Source of the DNA: Sternotherus odoratus
Lineage: Eukaryota; Chordata; Testudines; Kinosternidae
Direction: 5' to 3'
Length of the DNA stretch: 64,000 bases
NCBI GenBank assembly: GCA_032164245.1
Contig: JAVMKO010000010.1
Span: 30,702,189-30,766,188 of the forward strand
How positions within the stretch are numbered: position 1 is the stretch's first letter; each line of letters begins with the position of its first letter. A program made the translations under genes and the position numbers. Below the pieces are notes generated by a model, which saw only the letters and a program-made list of their open reading frames with translations, was not told where the DNA came from and made no database searches. Below, piece after piece: positions 36,719 through 49,373 of the stretch.

Positions 36719-37439
36719 AAAACAACAATGAGAAGTCTGGTAGAACCTTAGAGATGAACAAATTATTTAGGCAAAAGCTTTCATGAGTAAAAAACCCACT
36801 TCTTCAGATGCATGTTTTTTTAATGAAAGTTGCACGGAATGTGAATCTTTAAAGGTCCTAAAATCAGAGGGCAAAATGAATTTTTTAAAAACCCTATGGT
36901 CTTGTGGGCTATGGGAATGACTTATGACTTTTGAATTCCCATGTTTGACAGTGCTGGATCTATGCGTAGGTTGACCAAGGCTGCTGATAAACTGGAGGGG
37001 ATTTATAGGAGTTGTTAATAGAATCAATGTTTTGGCCCCATAAAGGAGAACTGCAGTTCTCATTTAAAACAAAAAAGTAGGTTTCTAAACCTTTATGAAG
37101 AGAGCCTGAAACATAACTAGATTGAAAGGACCTTACAATCTTACATGAATAGCATTTATGTAAAATGAGTGAGTTAAATTTGTTGTTTGTCCCAAAGAAC
37201 CATTGTCCTAATCCTCCACGTAATCTTATGCCATCCTTGTGTAGACAGAATTTGTTTGCATTTGAGATAGGTGGCAAAACTGCACCAATTGTTGGTGTCA
37301 ACATGTCCCTTTCAGTAGCTGCTGTGTTAAAATCACTGACTACGACTCCTGTCCAAATAAATCTGTTAGTCTTTAAGATGCCACCAGACTCCTAGTTGTT
37401 TTTGTGGATACAGACTAACACGGCTACCCCTGTGATACG
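36719..37439 (-). mobile_element. Penelope-like element with inverted ends and 10-bp duplication
   Basis: 721 bp flanked by the direct repeat AAGTGTTTAA (36709-36718 and 37440-37449). The left end (36720-36777) and the reverse complement of the right end share about 55 bp in inverted orientation, for example AGTCTGGTAGAACCTTAGAG against AGTCTGGTGGCATCTTAAAG. The right terminus GGGTAGCCGTG..TTAGTCTG is the same as at 9960. The internal part matches 34205-34765. Inverted or tandem terminal repeats and variable duplications are known for Penelope-like elements. The assignment is inference, since no reverse transcriptase or GIY-YIG domain is present. Confidence 0.6.
36779..36807 (-). ncRNA. Hammerhead-ribozyme-like motif (degenerate)
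   Basis: The minus strand reads CTGAAGA, then AGTGGGT, a T loop, ACTCAT, then GAAA. This resembles the CUGANGA - stem II - GAAA core of hammerhead ribozymes, which are known in Penelope-like terminal repeats. There is an extra A before stem II, stem II has mismatches, and stems I and III were not verified, so catalytic activity is doubtful. Confidence 0.3.
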
Positions 37440-37737
37440 AAGTGTTTAAGTCATTTTTGAAAATGGGACTTGTGTGCAAAAGGGCACCTGTTGGGAACCC
37501 GACTTGTTTACGCCAAAGCATACGCCACTCACTCATAGTCCAACTTTTCCATCCAACTGTGAGCCAAGCAAAAATAGAAGAGCCAATTTAATACAAAAAT
37601 ATACTCTCTAAGCAGAGAAGAGCTTCTTCCAAGTCAAGGGAGGACATCAGTGGGTGTCTTTTTAAATGAGCTCCTGATAGTAGTGGCACTGGGGAGAGAG
37701 AATAAAAAGAGCTGAAAACCAACTGTTCACATCTCAG

Positions 37738-38016
37738 CCTTGCTCTACACTGAGTGGGAGGGGGGTTGATCTAAGATACAGAACCTCAGCTACAAGAATA
37801 ACATAGCTGAAGTAGATGTATTTAGATCCACTTACTGTGGTGTCTTCATGGCGGTGAATTGACTGCTGCCGCTCCCCCATTGGCTCCACCTGCGCCTCTT
37901 GTGTCAGTGGAGTACAGGAGTTGATGGGAGAACCCTCGGAGATCAATTTATCGCATCTAGACTAGATGCAATAAATCGACCCCTGATGGATCGATTGCTA
38001 CCCGTAGACATACCCT
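37738..38016 (-). mobile_element. MITE family A, copy 3
   Basis: This is the reverse orientation of 22732-23034. It starts CTCTACACTGAGTGGGAGGG, has the hairpin 'ataacatagctgaag' and the palindrome 'atttatcgcatctag' to 'atgcaataaatcgac', and ends GTAGACATACCC. It lies just upstream of PSTPIP1 exon 3 without touching the splice site. Confidence 0.72.
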
Positions 38017-38076
38017 TAGAGTCGGCTACAAATGCAGTCTTGCAAACATGGGCCCATCCTCAACACGAGAAAATAA

Positions 38077-38172
<96 letters not shown>

Positions 38173-40544
38173 TAAGTTTTTTTCGAGTTTGTTGCTTTAA
38201 AGTGCCTTGTTTGATACATGGCTTCACTAAGAAAGGGTCAGAAATTGACATTTCACACTGAACTAAGCTTATGTTTCAGTTGGATTGGGAAGCATTATTA
38301 TCCAGTAAAACTCAGTTCAGCTCATAAAACATTCTTTCTCCATTTGGCCCCTCTCGGCAGCTTGGTAATAAAATGGCAGTTGTTGCTGGGAGTTTCCTGA
38401 ACAAGTTATTTCAGTATTACTGACCTCTGCAACTGGTCTGTGAAGGAATGAAAGGGAAGAGAGATTTGGACTTGGGCAGATCTAGAAATCTTGGTAAAGC
38501 TTACGTTAGAAATATAGGCCAAGTTCTAGAGCCTCTTGAAAGGCTTTCACTCTTCAGCTCTATTAACTCATCTACTCCAGCATGCTAAAACAACCCATGG
38601 TGCTTCTCCAGGCCCTCTACCATTTGCTGACAGGACATATAAAGTGGGGGAAAGGAGGAGAGGTATGCGTTGGCAGGGAATTCCACTTCATAAACAGCAC
38701 TGCAAGACAGCTGCTATTACTGATTGACATGTCAGTAATGAGACATCCTGTCATTACAGCCATAAGTAATAAGTAGTAGTAATGGCATATTAAGGGGGAA
38801 GAGGATGAAGATTTGGGGTCACAGTGGTTAGGGCTGAAAGAGCAGACTCCAATCTACACAAACCTGCACTAAAGATCCCCAGGGTCACACACACCCCTCC
38901 AGCCCAGATCGGATTTCTTAATTGCATCTTACTGGTTTGGTCAATTTATCACTCACTTCCCCGAATGTGCATATGAATTTCTGTTGGATTTTAATGGAAA
39001 ATCTGACCTCAAACCCATGGATTATTTCCTGGGCACCATCACAGCAGGCAAGTACCAATCAATCATTTGTATCACTGGCCCTCATATGCCGTGACTTATC
39101 CCAGATTAAAAGGCCTACGGGGAAATACAGAATTTGACTCTGGCCATTAATTTGAACTCTTAGATGAGCCTAGTGAAAAGCCGTGGAGAGATTTGGGGCT
39201 CATACTAAGGGACATGTCTGGCATTATTTTTCTCCGCATGCTCCCCCTTTCCTTTGCTGTGGTCTCGAAGACAATCCAGTAAATTAAAAGGAATTTAGAA
39301 GAGTTCTTTCGGCTTGGAAAATCAGTTTCTTGCAATTTCCATTGAAGATGGTTTTAAACATTCTGATGGTTCATTTCATAGAGTGGGGGAAAAAAAAAAA
39401 GACTGGTGGGTTTCAGAATTGAGAGAGTAGATTAACGATGGAGTGTTTCGTCTCCAGTAAATCTGTATGCCTTTTAAAAGTCCAGGACTTACAAGAAAAT
39501 GTCTTCAAATTTTCCTTCCTGGCAAAGTAGGGCCGGCAGAGATCATTCATACAGAAATGAAGGGCTTTGGACTGCTGTCCTACAACTCCAGTAGGAAACC
39601 TATGGAAATTGTGTCCCTGGTTACTATAATAATTTGATCGAAAGATATGCCCAGGCTTCAGCATTGGGATATGAATCTGAATTTCCCTAAGGTTTGGGGA
39701 TGTTCGGATCCAGGGTTTGGGTTCAGGCCCATCTCTACTTTATACCAGTATTTATAATACTTTGTCATAGACAAAGAGGTGACTACACTCTTTACACAGT
39801 GTGTTGTAAAGCTCATTTAGAGAAGAATGTTTCTATAAAACCATGGCCATCCCAGTGGTAGTGATCCTCTTTGCAATGGTGCATATTGTCCCAGATGTCT
39901 CTCTGTATAGGTATTTTGGGGTTGGGAAAGAGAGAAAGTACTTTTCATCACTCAGCATCCTCTCTGATTGTTTAAAGAGCTACACAGATGGACTGAGAAA
40001 GAACTCTTGTCCAGAATATTGGGGTATAAACCTGACAAAACTGAGATTTAAGCATGGCACAGAAGGGCATGACTAATGAAAATATGGTATATGTCGTTTT
40101 TATATCGACATCATGTCATGTTTTTGTTTGCTTGCCTGTATATATGCTGCAATAGCAACCCTGTATCTAAGAAGCAATTCAGTCAGAGTCTCGGAGAAGG
40201 AACAAACATACTAGTGATAGTCAAAAAGTTTCTAAAAGAATTGCACCACAACTAACCTCACATCCTGCCCAGCCATTAAGTGAAACAGAACTTGTAAGTC
40301 TATTTGAAATAGTGTCATCTGGTCACTCCCAATAGCATTCCAAAATTTAGACTGAACCAGGAATAAAATGCCTCAGTGTGTTCAAATGCAGCTTTTAACA
40401 CTGCATCTAGGTAGCAGTAAATCTGAAATGTAACCTAAGAATTTTGCTAAGCATTTGATTTTGTGACTCATATTCAACAATTGGCAGGAAAAACAGCTTC
40501 AGTTTTTCTTGCAGAACACTTTACTGAACTTCCTGTGTCATGCC

Positions 40545-40865
40545 ATATATAGAATCATAAAAGCTAGAGATGGAAAACCAAACAAAACAAAAAAAAACCC
40601 TATCACAGGTCACTCAGTCTATCTTCCTGCCAGTACAAGACTGTGCCCTAGTCTTTTGTCCAGGCCAGTTTTAAATGTTTCTAGGGAAGGGGCTTTCCAT
40701 CACTTCTCGTGGGAGATTATTTAATATTCTAGAAGAGGTCAATGTCAGGAAGTTTTTCCAGATATTCAGCATATAAAAAGTTCCCTCTCAATTTCATCCC
40801 ATTACTCCTAGTTTTTAGGTTGATACAAGGGAGGAAAAATTACCCCTATAAATATCCAATCCCAG
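40545..40865 (-). mobile_element. CR1 LINE 3' end fragment
   Basis: It starts 'agaatcataaaagctagaga' (reverse complement of the CR1 3' terminus) and continues with 'ttaaatgtttctagggaagg' and 'aggaagtttttccagatatt', the order seen in CR1 3' regions. It is truncated at about 320 bp. Confidence 0.65.
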
Positions 40866-42435
40866 AGAACATCCAGAAGCCCCAGAGAAAAACAATGGCA
40901 AGGCCAAGACATTAATCTGATGGAACATTATCAACAACTGCTGACTGAATTGACTAATGAACTAGTTGAAAAATACCCCCATAGCTCCCACAAGTCACAG
41001 TGATTCTCTGAAGAACTTACATGAAATGAAGCAGGAAGGTAAAAGGGGCTGGAGTGCTTAAGGCATAAAACCTACGCAGTCCCAGTCCAGGAAGAGATGG
41101 ATTACTGACAAAGAACCACTGGCAGACCTACGCTGTAGATAGAAAAGAACCTAAGGGAACCTTTCCCCCAGACACAATTGCATCTGCTAAATCACAGACA
41201 GCAGAACTGTCACATGCAGCAAACATGCAGTCTAATTAAAAGATTCCCCTCTCCTGAATTGGATCCAACACAACAAAGGCCTGGCCTCCAGTGATAATGG
41301 AGATATTCTTGTCTTCTAATACCACATTCAATCATTTTTGCCTGAGTTTAGAGGCAATATCCACTCAGGAGGCTGCATCACAAGTAACAATTAACGGTTT
41401 CTTAGATACTCAATATAGTAACTGTTTCAGGTTCACCACAAATTACTTGGCCAGGGAGAAGGCTTGAGTAGGGATTCTAAGGCTGTACAGTGAGGAAAAC
41501 AAGCCAGAAAGTATGACAATTTTTTTTTTGAAAGAAAAAGGTAATTTTAGTTCAAAAATATTATTTATAAATGAATCCAGAGAAAAATGCAGTCTGAACA
41601 CAGGCATAGGAGTCAGGAACTGCCAAATTCTAATCCTTTCCCACATGAGTTCTAATCTAATTCACACACAAAACCCATTATGGGAGTTAAAGTTGCAGCT
41701 ACTCAGCAGCGCTTTGTGCTCCACCTGCCCTCCCAGAACGGAACAGTTTGAAAAGCTGGGAATACAGAGTCACATTGATGCTCCCTGCACAACCTTACAT
41801 CTGCTCCCAAGGGATAGAAGTAGAAGTCATGAATACAACAGTACCTCACCCCTCTTTAGCACATCTGCCATTTTCTCTGTGGTGCCCACAATTTTAAATC
41901 AGTACTTTGCCTGCTGGCTGACTGACCCTCCCTGCTGCTCAGAGGGGTGCAGTGAACATGGGAAAGGCCTTTGAAGATTAAAAGCACCGTCCATGTGTTA
42001 AAAATTATAGTGACAATTGTTAGATCAATTTTACCAACTTTTTAAAGCTATTATATATTCAGTAGTAGAAATAATTAAACTAAAGGATAAAAATTGTACA
42101 AAGGTACAAACCTCTGAAAGAACATAAATCATAATCATGTAGGTCTTATCAACAGAAAAGAAGAATTTGCTTGCAGATCATTTCCTTTTATAAACACTTC
42201 CTGCTGTTATTCAACTAGATTATTGTCCTTTTCTTACAGTGGCCTAGCAACCTGCATCCCTAATCTCTGTTTGGCTTCCCTCCCCAATTATTTCTACGTA
42301 TGTACCAACCACTTGCTGCTCCATGACTCCAAGGGAAATTGTGACCATCTAATCAAGTGCAACCACAACCCTGTAGTTTTTCCCTCTGCTTTGTTTGTAC
42401 CCAAATACATTATTATGGCAGTTATCACCAAGTGG

Positions 42436-42850
42436 TGCTGTTGTACAGTCTTCCATGTTTCTTAGCGTGAGAGCAGATGTTCAGTCTTAAAAAGAATCTT
42501 TTGGTAACACAAGATTCTAGGTAGAAGTAGCTGTGCCAGCAGCAAAGAGCGCTCACTGCACTGGTGTCTGATTAGAATTAATTCTTGTGGCAGTTACTCC
42601 CTGGGACCTGGGCACTGGCATTAAAATGATCCCTGGAAGAAGGGATAACCTGCATGCAGTTTGTGACTACCTCTGTCCAGGACTGGTGTATGTGTCTCAA
42701 TAAGATAAGCCATATTTAGAATTTCCCCAGACTCCACATCACTGATTTCTCCTTCATTGGGAAACTGATCTGTAAGCCCCTGCCCCCTCCACCCTCCCCA
42801 CAAACAGCTGCTACTGATTGGCGGAGGGGCAATAATATAATAAAGCACCA
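42436..42850 (+). repeat. Unclassified repeat, copy 2 (pair with 31360-31790)
   Basis: See copy 1: same landmarks, same orientation. The sequence beyond it (42850-43020), with 'tggtgtctccgtctttatcc', looks like it could be the end of an LTR, but this is not demonstrated. Confidence 0.5.
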
Positions 42851-44214
42851 GTGCAGAATGTGAGCTGACTACAGACACTCAGCGAGCTAAACAGGAGTTT
42901 AGTAACAAGATTGGTAAAGTAGCAAGAAGAAAATGTGGTGTCTCCGTCTTTATCCCTATTGACACTAGTACGTTGAACAGTGGCTTTCATCGGTAGATTA
43001 TCCTGTTCTGGTGCTGACTTCATTTATGTCAATGAAGGACAAACAAAAACATTTTCAACATTAGTTCAGAAAGCACAGTTGAGACTTGGCCTATGCGGGA
43101 ATGAGCTCTAGGAAGTGCCAATCAATCTTGGTGAACTGGTACTGAAGATGGTCATGTCTGGCCTCTTCTAGTCATGAAGCCTCTCTCAGTCAGAGATCTG
43201 TGGGGGCTCTGCTGTGGCAATTCCATTTCCTAGTACAAGAGAAGTTGCTGCTGGTTACCATGGTAATAGCAAACAAACAGTGCAGTTTCCTTCTTAAAAT
43301 AATAAGTAGCCTCTCGAACTGTTGGCTAATGTCCAGCTGCACAAAGTTATTTTATACAGATAGCATGATCCAGACAAATTTAGGCACTGTAGCTGCTTGT
43401 TCTTGGAGCTCTGCAGCTGTGGAAGCTACTTCCGATGTGGGGTGGAGTGAGTGTATCGCTCTCTAGCCTTGTAATCCAAATTTAACTCATTGGTTGGGTG
43501 GGGGCTTTAGCCAGGGCCCTGGCTAATTTGTTACAACACATTAAAGGAGACAGAGGACTGAGCCCAGCTCCCTTACAATAGGCTTTTCTCTAAGCATGTT
43601 CGCCCTAGAAACCCAACTGTTCACCTTGGTTCTTGTAACAGGGAAGGAGTGGAGAGACTGTCTGACCACTCCTTATATTTTAATCACTTTTATCCTCCAG
43701 TGTACTTTGGGACCTTCCATCATTGGTGCATTTGGGATGCAGGGGTTTGGGAGGCCCTAATGAAAGAACTGGAAAAAGAGGCCACCAGACCAGAACTTCA
43801 AAAGGAGCAGTAGGGTATATCAGTGCAAGTACAGACAAGGTTTTCAGAGCTTATAATTAAAATGAAGCCTGAGATATTTAAATGGCTGCAACCTAAAATT
43901 GAGTCAAAGTCTCATCTGCATGAATGCTAGATGTGGAAGGACAGCGGATGGGTTTAAGACAACTTTCTCCAGGTTTTGGACTTGAACATCACTCTGAAGC
44001 CTGAGAGCCCAGATTGCCACTTTTGCTCAAATATGACAAAGATATGAAAAACATCTGTACGTTTCACACGACTGGGAAAGGATGTCCCCAAAGATTTTAA
44101 AAACTGCAAGGCTTTTCAACTGAATAACAAGCCACACTAAGTTTGAAAGTGCTCAGTGGTAGTTTGGAATCGGTGCCTGCAATAGAGTCTTGAGCCAAGC
44201 ACACTATCATCTGA

Positions 44215-44480
44215 GTGATCGATCTATCGGGGCTCAATTTATTGCGTCTACACTAGATGCTATAAATTGATCCCCGAGCACTCTCCCCATTGACTCCAGA
44301 ATTCCACCGCCATGAGAGGTGGAAGTGGAGTCAATGGGAGAGTGGCAGCAGTCAACTTGCCGCCGTGAGGGCGCCCAGGTAAGTCAACATAAAATACTTC
44401 GACTTCAGCTACACTATTCGTGTGGCTGAAGTTGCGTATATTAGGTCGACCCCCCCCTCCCCCAGTGTAGACCTGGCCTG
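44215..44480 (+). mobile_element. MITE family A, copy 4 (left end missing)
   Basis: It starts within the palindrome ('gatcgatctatcggggctca'), keeps the 'cagctacactattcgtgtgg' hairpin, and ends AGTGTAGACCTGGCC. The left terminal repeat is absent. Confidence 0.7.
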
Positions 44481-44906
44481 CTTCAGGCTACCTGACTGGC
44501 TGGAGGGGCCAGTAGGCCAGCTCGTAAGCAAGCAGCAGCTTGCTGGCTACTCAGTGCTCACCACTGTGCCTGCTCCTGTGTTATTTGGTTCTGCTGGTCC
44601 TATGTGCTTGCATCCAGCCTTGCCTCCGTCCTTCCCCTGACTTGAATACTCCTTGCTCCAGTTCCTGACCTTTGGTTTGACCCTGGGCTCTGACTACTGA
44701 CTCCAGCTTGATAGACTCGTCTCTGGTATCTAGCTCCTAACCTGCTGCTTGACCCTTGCCTCCAGCTTCTCACCCTAGTCCTTAATTCCTGATGCTCACC
44801 CCAACCACCAGGCTGGTCTGCCCTTGTCCTGGTTGGGTGACATGTGCACAGTCATGGTGCCTTGACACAGCATGGCTGATTCACAGCCAAACTTGTTCCC
44901 TTTGAG

Positions 44907-45113
44907 CAGGCCTGCACAACTCAAAAAGCAGCGAGGGCCATATTACTGCAAAACCCCCAGCTGTGGGCTGAAAAGCCCTGCCCTTGCCCCGCCCCCACCC
45001 ACTTCGCCCCACCCCCCACTTGTCTTGCCCCACCCCTACTCACCCTCTGTGGGCCACACAGTGAGCCCGTGTGGGCTGCATGTGGCTCCCGGGCCGCATG
45101 TTGTGCAGGCCTG
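44907..45113. mobile_element. hAT-like element (8-bp duplication)
   Basis: 207 bp with inverted ends CAGGCCTGCACAAC and GTTGTGCAGGCCTG. CCTTTGAG is directly repeated at 44899-44906 and 45114-45121. It is one of the best-preserved insertions in the window. Confidence 0.92.
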
Positions 45114-46387
45114 CCTTTGAGGTTTAAGGAAAGAGTCCTTTTGTGCTGCAAAGTGGCTCCATGCTTGAGCTCAGGAGTATTCCCCGGCTCCAAGTGACAC
45201 CAGGACCACTGAGTTACACTGAGCAAATGAGTTGGAAAACCTGATATTCAGACGTGCTGAGCATTCACAACCCCAGCTGAAGTGGGAGTTGTCCTGTAAT
45301 AAAGATGATGCAGAAGTCGGTTAAGCCCTGTCTTTTCTAGCGGGTTGGTTTATTTTATTTTTTATTCTTTGCCTGCCTTTGCTTCTCCTTTCCTTGTCTC
45401 CCCTCTTTTTTCCTTTCCCATTCTAGCATCCTCTTCTGCCAACAGGAAAGGGACATTCCTGCAAACCCACTTCTGCTGTGCACTTCTCCATAGTGCTTAA
45501 AATACTGAGAATCCTGCACTGAGCATACACTTGAGTCTCTCAAATACAAAGCAAAATTCATAACAGGGTTTGAAAGATGTTCTATATTTATACAAGGTGA
45601 ACAAAGGACAGAGCTGAGATACTCTGTGGATTGGCACAGTAGAAGGACATAAATAGAATAGTACAAGTCAGGTTGAATTTTTCTCTGTTGTGCCCATCAA
45701 CAAGTCGCTCTTTGATTTGCAGCTCAAATCGTTTATGAAAAGTTGTTTCCCTGCATGGTCACTTGACAGCAGAGCTCTTATTCTCCACTCTAAGGCCCTG
45801 ATCTTTGAAAGGGTCTGCACATTGTCCTTTGAAGTCAGCAGGGCTCTATGAAAGAGTAAGGGACTATGTGCATGGATCCCACTGCAAGATCTATGACATG
45901 AAATGAGGCAGAGAGAAGCTGTCAGACAATAGAGGACAGAAGTGGTTATGCTGCATAGGTCCCTTTGTAGTTTAGATATTGTTAGGCTGATATACGGATG
46001 TGGGTCTTGTTGGAGAGACTAAAGAATAAATTGTACTTTTCAGTCACAGTTACCTGTTGAAAAATTGTGGACTTTCAACTAACCTATATATTTCATGCTC
46101 TCATTATGGGTTTGATGAAAAGATTTACCACCTACCATAAGTAACTATTATGTTACTTGCCTTATTTTGTTATTAACTTTAGGATACAAAATGTTATCGG
46201 TGATTCTGAGGGTGTTTGTATTTTCTTATACTTAGCATACGACTAAGCATCCTGGCATCAGAAGCAAAGTCTTTGCTAAATTTATGATGGATCATACTAC
46301 ACCTAAAGGAACTAGCAAAGCTGGTCTCCAAATTTTTAAATTGTATGTTCTAACCTAACATCAGATTTTGTCCTGACTAAGCTCCCC

Positions 46388-46814
46388 TTTTGGGGGCCTA
46401 GTTGCAATATGGTATTCCCCCAAGGTAGTTTTTAACCTGGAGCAGTTTGGTCAATCCCAGGTGTGGGATATAGAGTTGACCTCAACTAGCTGCATGGAGA
46501 TAAAAGTTTTCTGTGCCTTGTCCCCAGTAGAGTCTAGTGTACACTAGAAAAGGTTTGCTAGTATAGCTACATTGAAAAACCCTCTTAGTATAAACACAGC
46601 TTATACCGGCAGAACTGTGCTTATACAGTTTCCTAAGGTGTACCATAAAAAGGGGGGGTTCCTGGTATAATTGGGTGTACGTTAAGACTTCTGCGGATAT
46701 AAAAATTGCATACAAATAATCACACCCCTGACATTATTATACTAGGAAAAGTGTAGACCTGACCTTAAGATAACTATCACTAGGTAAAAACACACCTCTT
46801 TTTGCAGTGTAGAC
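46388..46814. mobile_element. MITE interrupted by a second MITE
   Basis: The outer parts ('cctagttgcaatatggtatt', 'acctcaactagctgcatgga', then 'agataactatcactagg' and 'gcagtgtagacatagct') resemble the family at 7588-7930. The inner element (about 46533-46766) runs from TCTAGTGTACACTAG to GTGTAGACCTGACC. Both limits are approximate. Confidence 0.5.
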
Positions 46815-46899
46815 ATAGCTCCAGATTCATAATACATAGGACAAAACAAACAGCCTTTTAACTCATTTCCAAACCATACTACAGCCCCTTAGACTTTGC

Positions 46900-48850
46900 A
46901 AAAGGATACCGTGACTGTTGAGAAGAAAATTAAGCCTAGGAACTGAAGGACATGGCCAATTGCAAGATCCTGGGTAACAAACAAAAGAAATTGGAATTGC
47001 TTATTTATGAGCACAAATTTGATCTGCTTGGTGTTACTGAAACCTGGTGGGATGAGTCACATGACTGGAATGTTAAAATCAATGGTTATAACCTATTTAG
47101 AAAGGATCATGTGGGGGAAAAAAAAAAAAAAAAGAGAGACCAAAGATGCCATTGCCTGTTTCCGAGCCACTGGCAACTCACAAGGAAACGACCTTGACTA
47201 AATATGTATCAACGTCCTAACAAATAAAGCACAAGATGGGGTATTAGTTGGTGGTCTGCTCGAGACCACCAAACTACACTAGGGAACAGAATGACCACTT
47301 CCTTATGCACCTATCTAGAACGTGTAGGAACAAAAGCTGCATGATCAACGGGGACTTCAGTTTGAATGACACATGTTGGAAGTCAAATGCTACCAGAAGT
47401 AAAACATCCTTAGAATTTCTAAATATTATAGATGATAGTTTCTTAAGGAAACTCTATATTAGACCTTGTTTTGACAGATAAAGAAGAATGGATCACAGAA
47501 CTAAAAATGGTAGCTTAGGTATAGTTGATCATAACTTGATCACATTTGTAAAGTGCAAACAGAATAAAGTCCAGACCTGTAACATATGTATTTGGGACTT
47601 TAAAAGGGCCAGTTTCACAATCCTGAAAACACTTCTGAGCCATGTCAGCTAGAAGCAGGGGGGAAGGTTGGGAAAGGGGGGGGGGGGGAAGCAGGGCGGG
47701 GAAGAGTTTAATCAGAAAAATGTAAATGATAAACAAACAAACAATTTCCAATTAAGAAAATTTTACTAGATGCCCCAAAAGCCAAAATTCCACAAATCAA
47801 GGAAGAAGGATGTATTGGTTTAAACACTGACCTGGTGTAGAAGGGAAGAGAAGGCAGTTATAATGAACAAAAACAAACAAACAAATGAAAATGGAAGAAA
47901 GGGGAAGGTGATAGTAATGAATATAAATCAGAAGCTAGGAATTGTAGAAAATGGTTAAGGGAAGCAAAGAGACTCAAGAAAATATCTATGGTCAGCAGAG
48001 TTAGACACATTTAGGAGAAATGTTTAAAGTATATTAGAAAGAAAGATGGAAATGGTAGAATTACTAGATGGAAATGGTAGAATTATCAATAATAATTAAG
48101 AAGAGGCAGAAATGTTAAATAGAAAACAAATATTTACTGAAGAAAAAACAAATGTTGTAGTCATACCATATGATGAGGCTATCACTCCTTCCATTTCACT
48201 AGTATCTCATGAGGATAATCAGCTGAATGCGAGGTCCCAGTGTGATGCTGTGGCTAAAAAGATAATGCAATCCTTGGAGGGATAAAACAGGGAAATCTTG
48301 AATGGGAGTGGAGAGGTTATTTTACCTCTGAATTTGATATTGGTATCACTGCTGCTGGAATACTGTGTCCAGTTCTGGTATCCACAATTCAAGAAGGATG
48401 TTGGTAAACTGGAGGGGGCTTAGAGAATAGCCATAAGAATGAATAAAAAGGTTAGAAAACATGCTTTATAGTAACAGCCTCAAAGAACTCATTCTACTGA
48501 ATTTAACAAAGAGAAGGATACAGTGTGATTTGATCACAGTTTATAAGTACCTGCATGGGAAACATATATTTAAAAATAAGTCTTCAGTGAAACAGAGAAA
48601 AGAACATGATCCATTGGCTGGATGCTTGACAAATTCAGACTGGAAATAGTGCATAGATTTTTAACAAGGTGGGTAATTAACCACTGGAACAATTTACTGA
48701 GGATCATGGTGGATTCTCCATCACTGGCAATTTTAAAATAAAGACTGGATGTTTTCTAAAAGATCTGCTCTAGGAATTATTTTGGGGGAAGGTCTATGGC
48801 CTGTGTTAGACAGAAGGTTACATCTTCTGGTCTTGGAATCTATGAATTAA
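46900..48850 (+). mobile_element. CR1 LINE with internal deletion
   Basis: A + strand copy. Translation at 46952-47110 gives the start of the CR1 ORF2 endonuclease (FDLLGVTETWWDESHDWNVK, then INGYNLFRKD), including the T-E-T-W motif of the APE-like nuclease. Further nuclease sequence follows to about 47500. From about 48190 the sequence is the RT C-terminal and 3' region ('gtgtccagttctggtatcca'). The RT catalytic core (GEVPEDW.. and the region to the active site) is not found, so about 1 kb is deleted. Stops and indels are present, so the copy is dead. Confidence 0.8.
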
Positions 48851-48984
48851 AACCTAGTTTAGTCCAAATAGTGGTAGTTTAGAACCAAGCCAGATGTTAA
48901 CCGTGGGCATGGAAGGAAGAGAAGGGATTGATATTTAATTGGTTTCCTGATATGTAGCTGAGACTAATTCACCTGGGGCACAGA

Positions 48985-49373
48985 CAGAAGTGAAAGTAAG
49001 CCAGTATGGTCTGGTACGGCATACTGTTAAGAAAGGGGCTGCTGGTATATAGCCAACTGTACCAGAAGGGCTGCGGGGTGGCGGGGGGGGGGGGGGGGGG
49101 GCTGCTGCCCTGGGTCCCAGCAATTTAAAAGGGCCCGGGGCTCCTGGGCAGTGGCTGGAGCCCCAGGACCTTCAAATTGCCACCAGAGCCCCAGGCACTG
49201 CAGGCTTGGTAGTGCTGAAGGGCTGGCTTGGGAAGTCTGTTCCCCAGCCCTGTTCCTTCTGCCCGTTCCTTCCAGGGGCCCAGAGCCGCCGCGCCCCCCC
49301 CCCCCCCCCCCGCCCCGCCCAGGACCCTGTTACCCTGCGCACTGGTAAGTCTGTTAAGTTACTTTCGCTCCAG
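48985..49373. mobile_element. hAT-like element with poly-G/poly-C tracts (8-bp duplication)
   Basis: 389 bp from CAGAAGTGAAAGTAAGCC to the complement of CTGGAGCGAAAGTAAC. GGCACAGA is repeated at 48977-48984 and 49374-49381. The interior has a G run at 49084-49100 and a C run at 49296-49310. The family is as at 27335-27753. Confidence 0.85.

Larger units (their letters stand above)
36628..37475. mobile_element. Palindromic MITE interrupted by the element at 36719-37439
   Basis: The left part (36628-36718) reads 'aactttcaaaagtgctcaat' and 'cccatttccaaaagcaactt'. The right part (37440-37475) reads 'gtcatttttgaaaatgggac'. Together they resemble the family at 9054-9300 and 56341-56508. The split marks an older MITE that later received an insertion. 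Confidence 0.6.
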
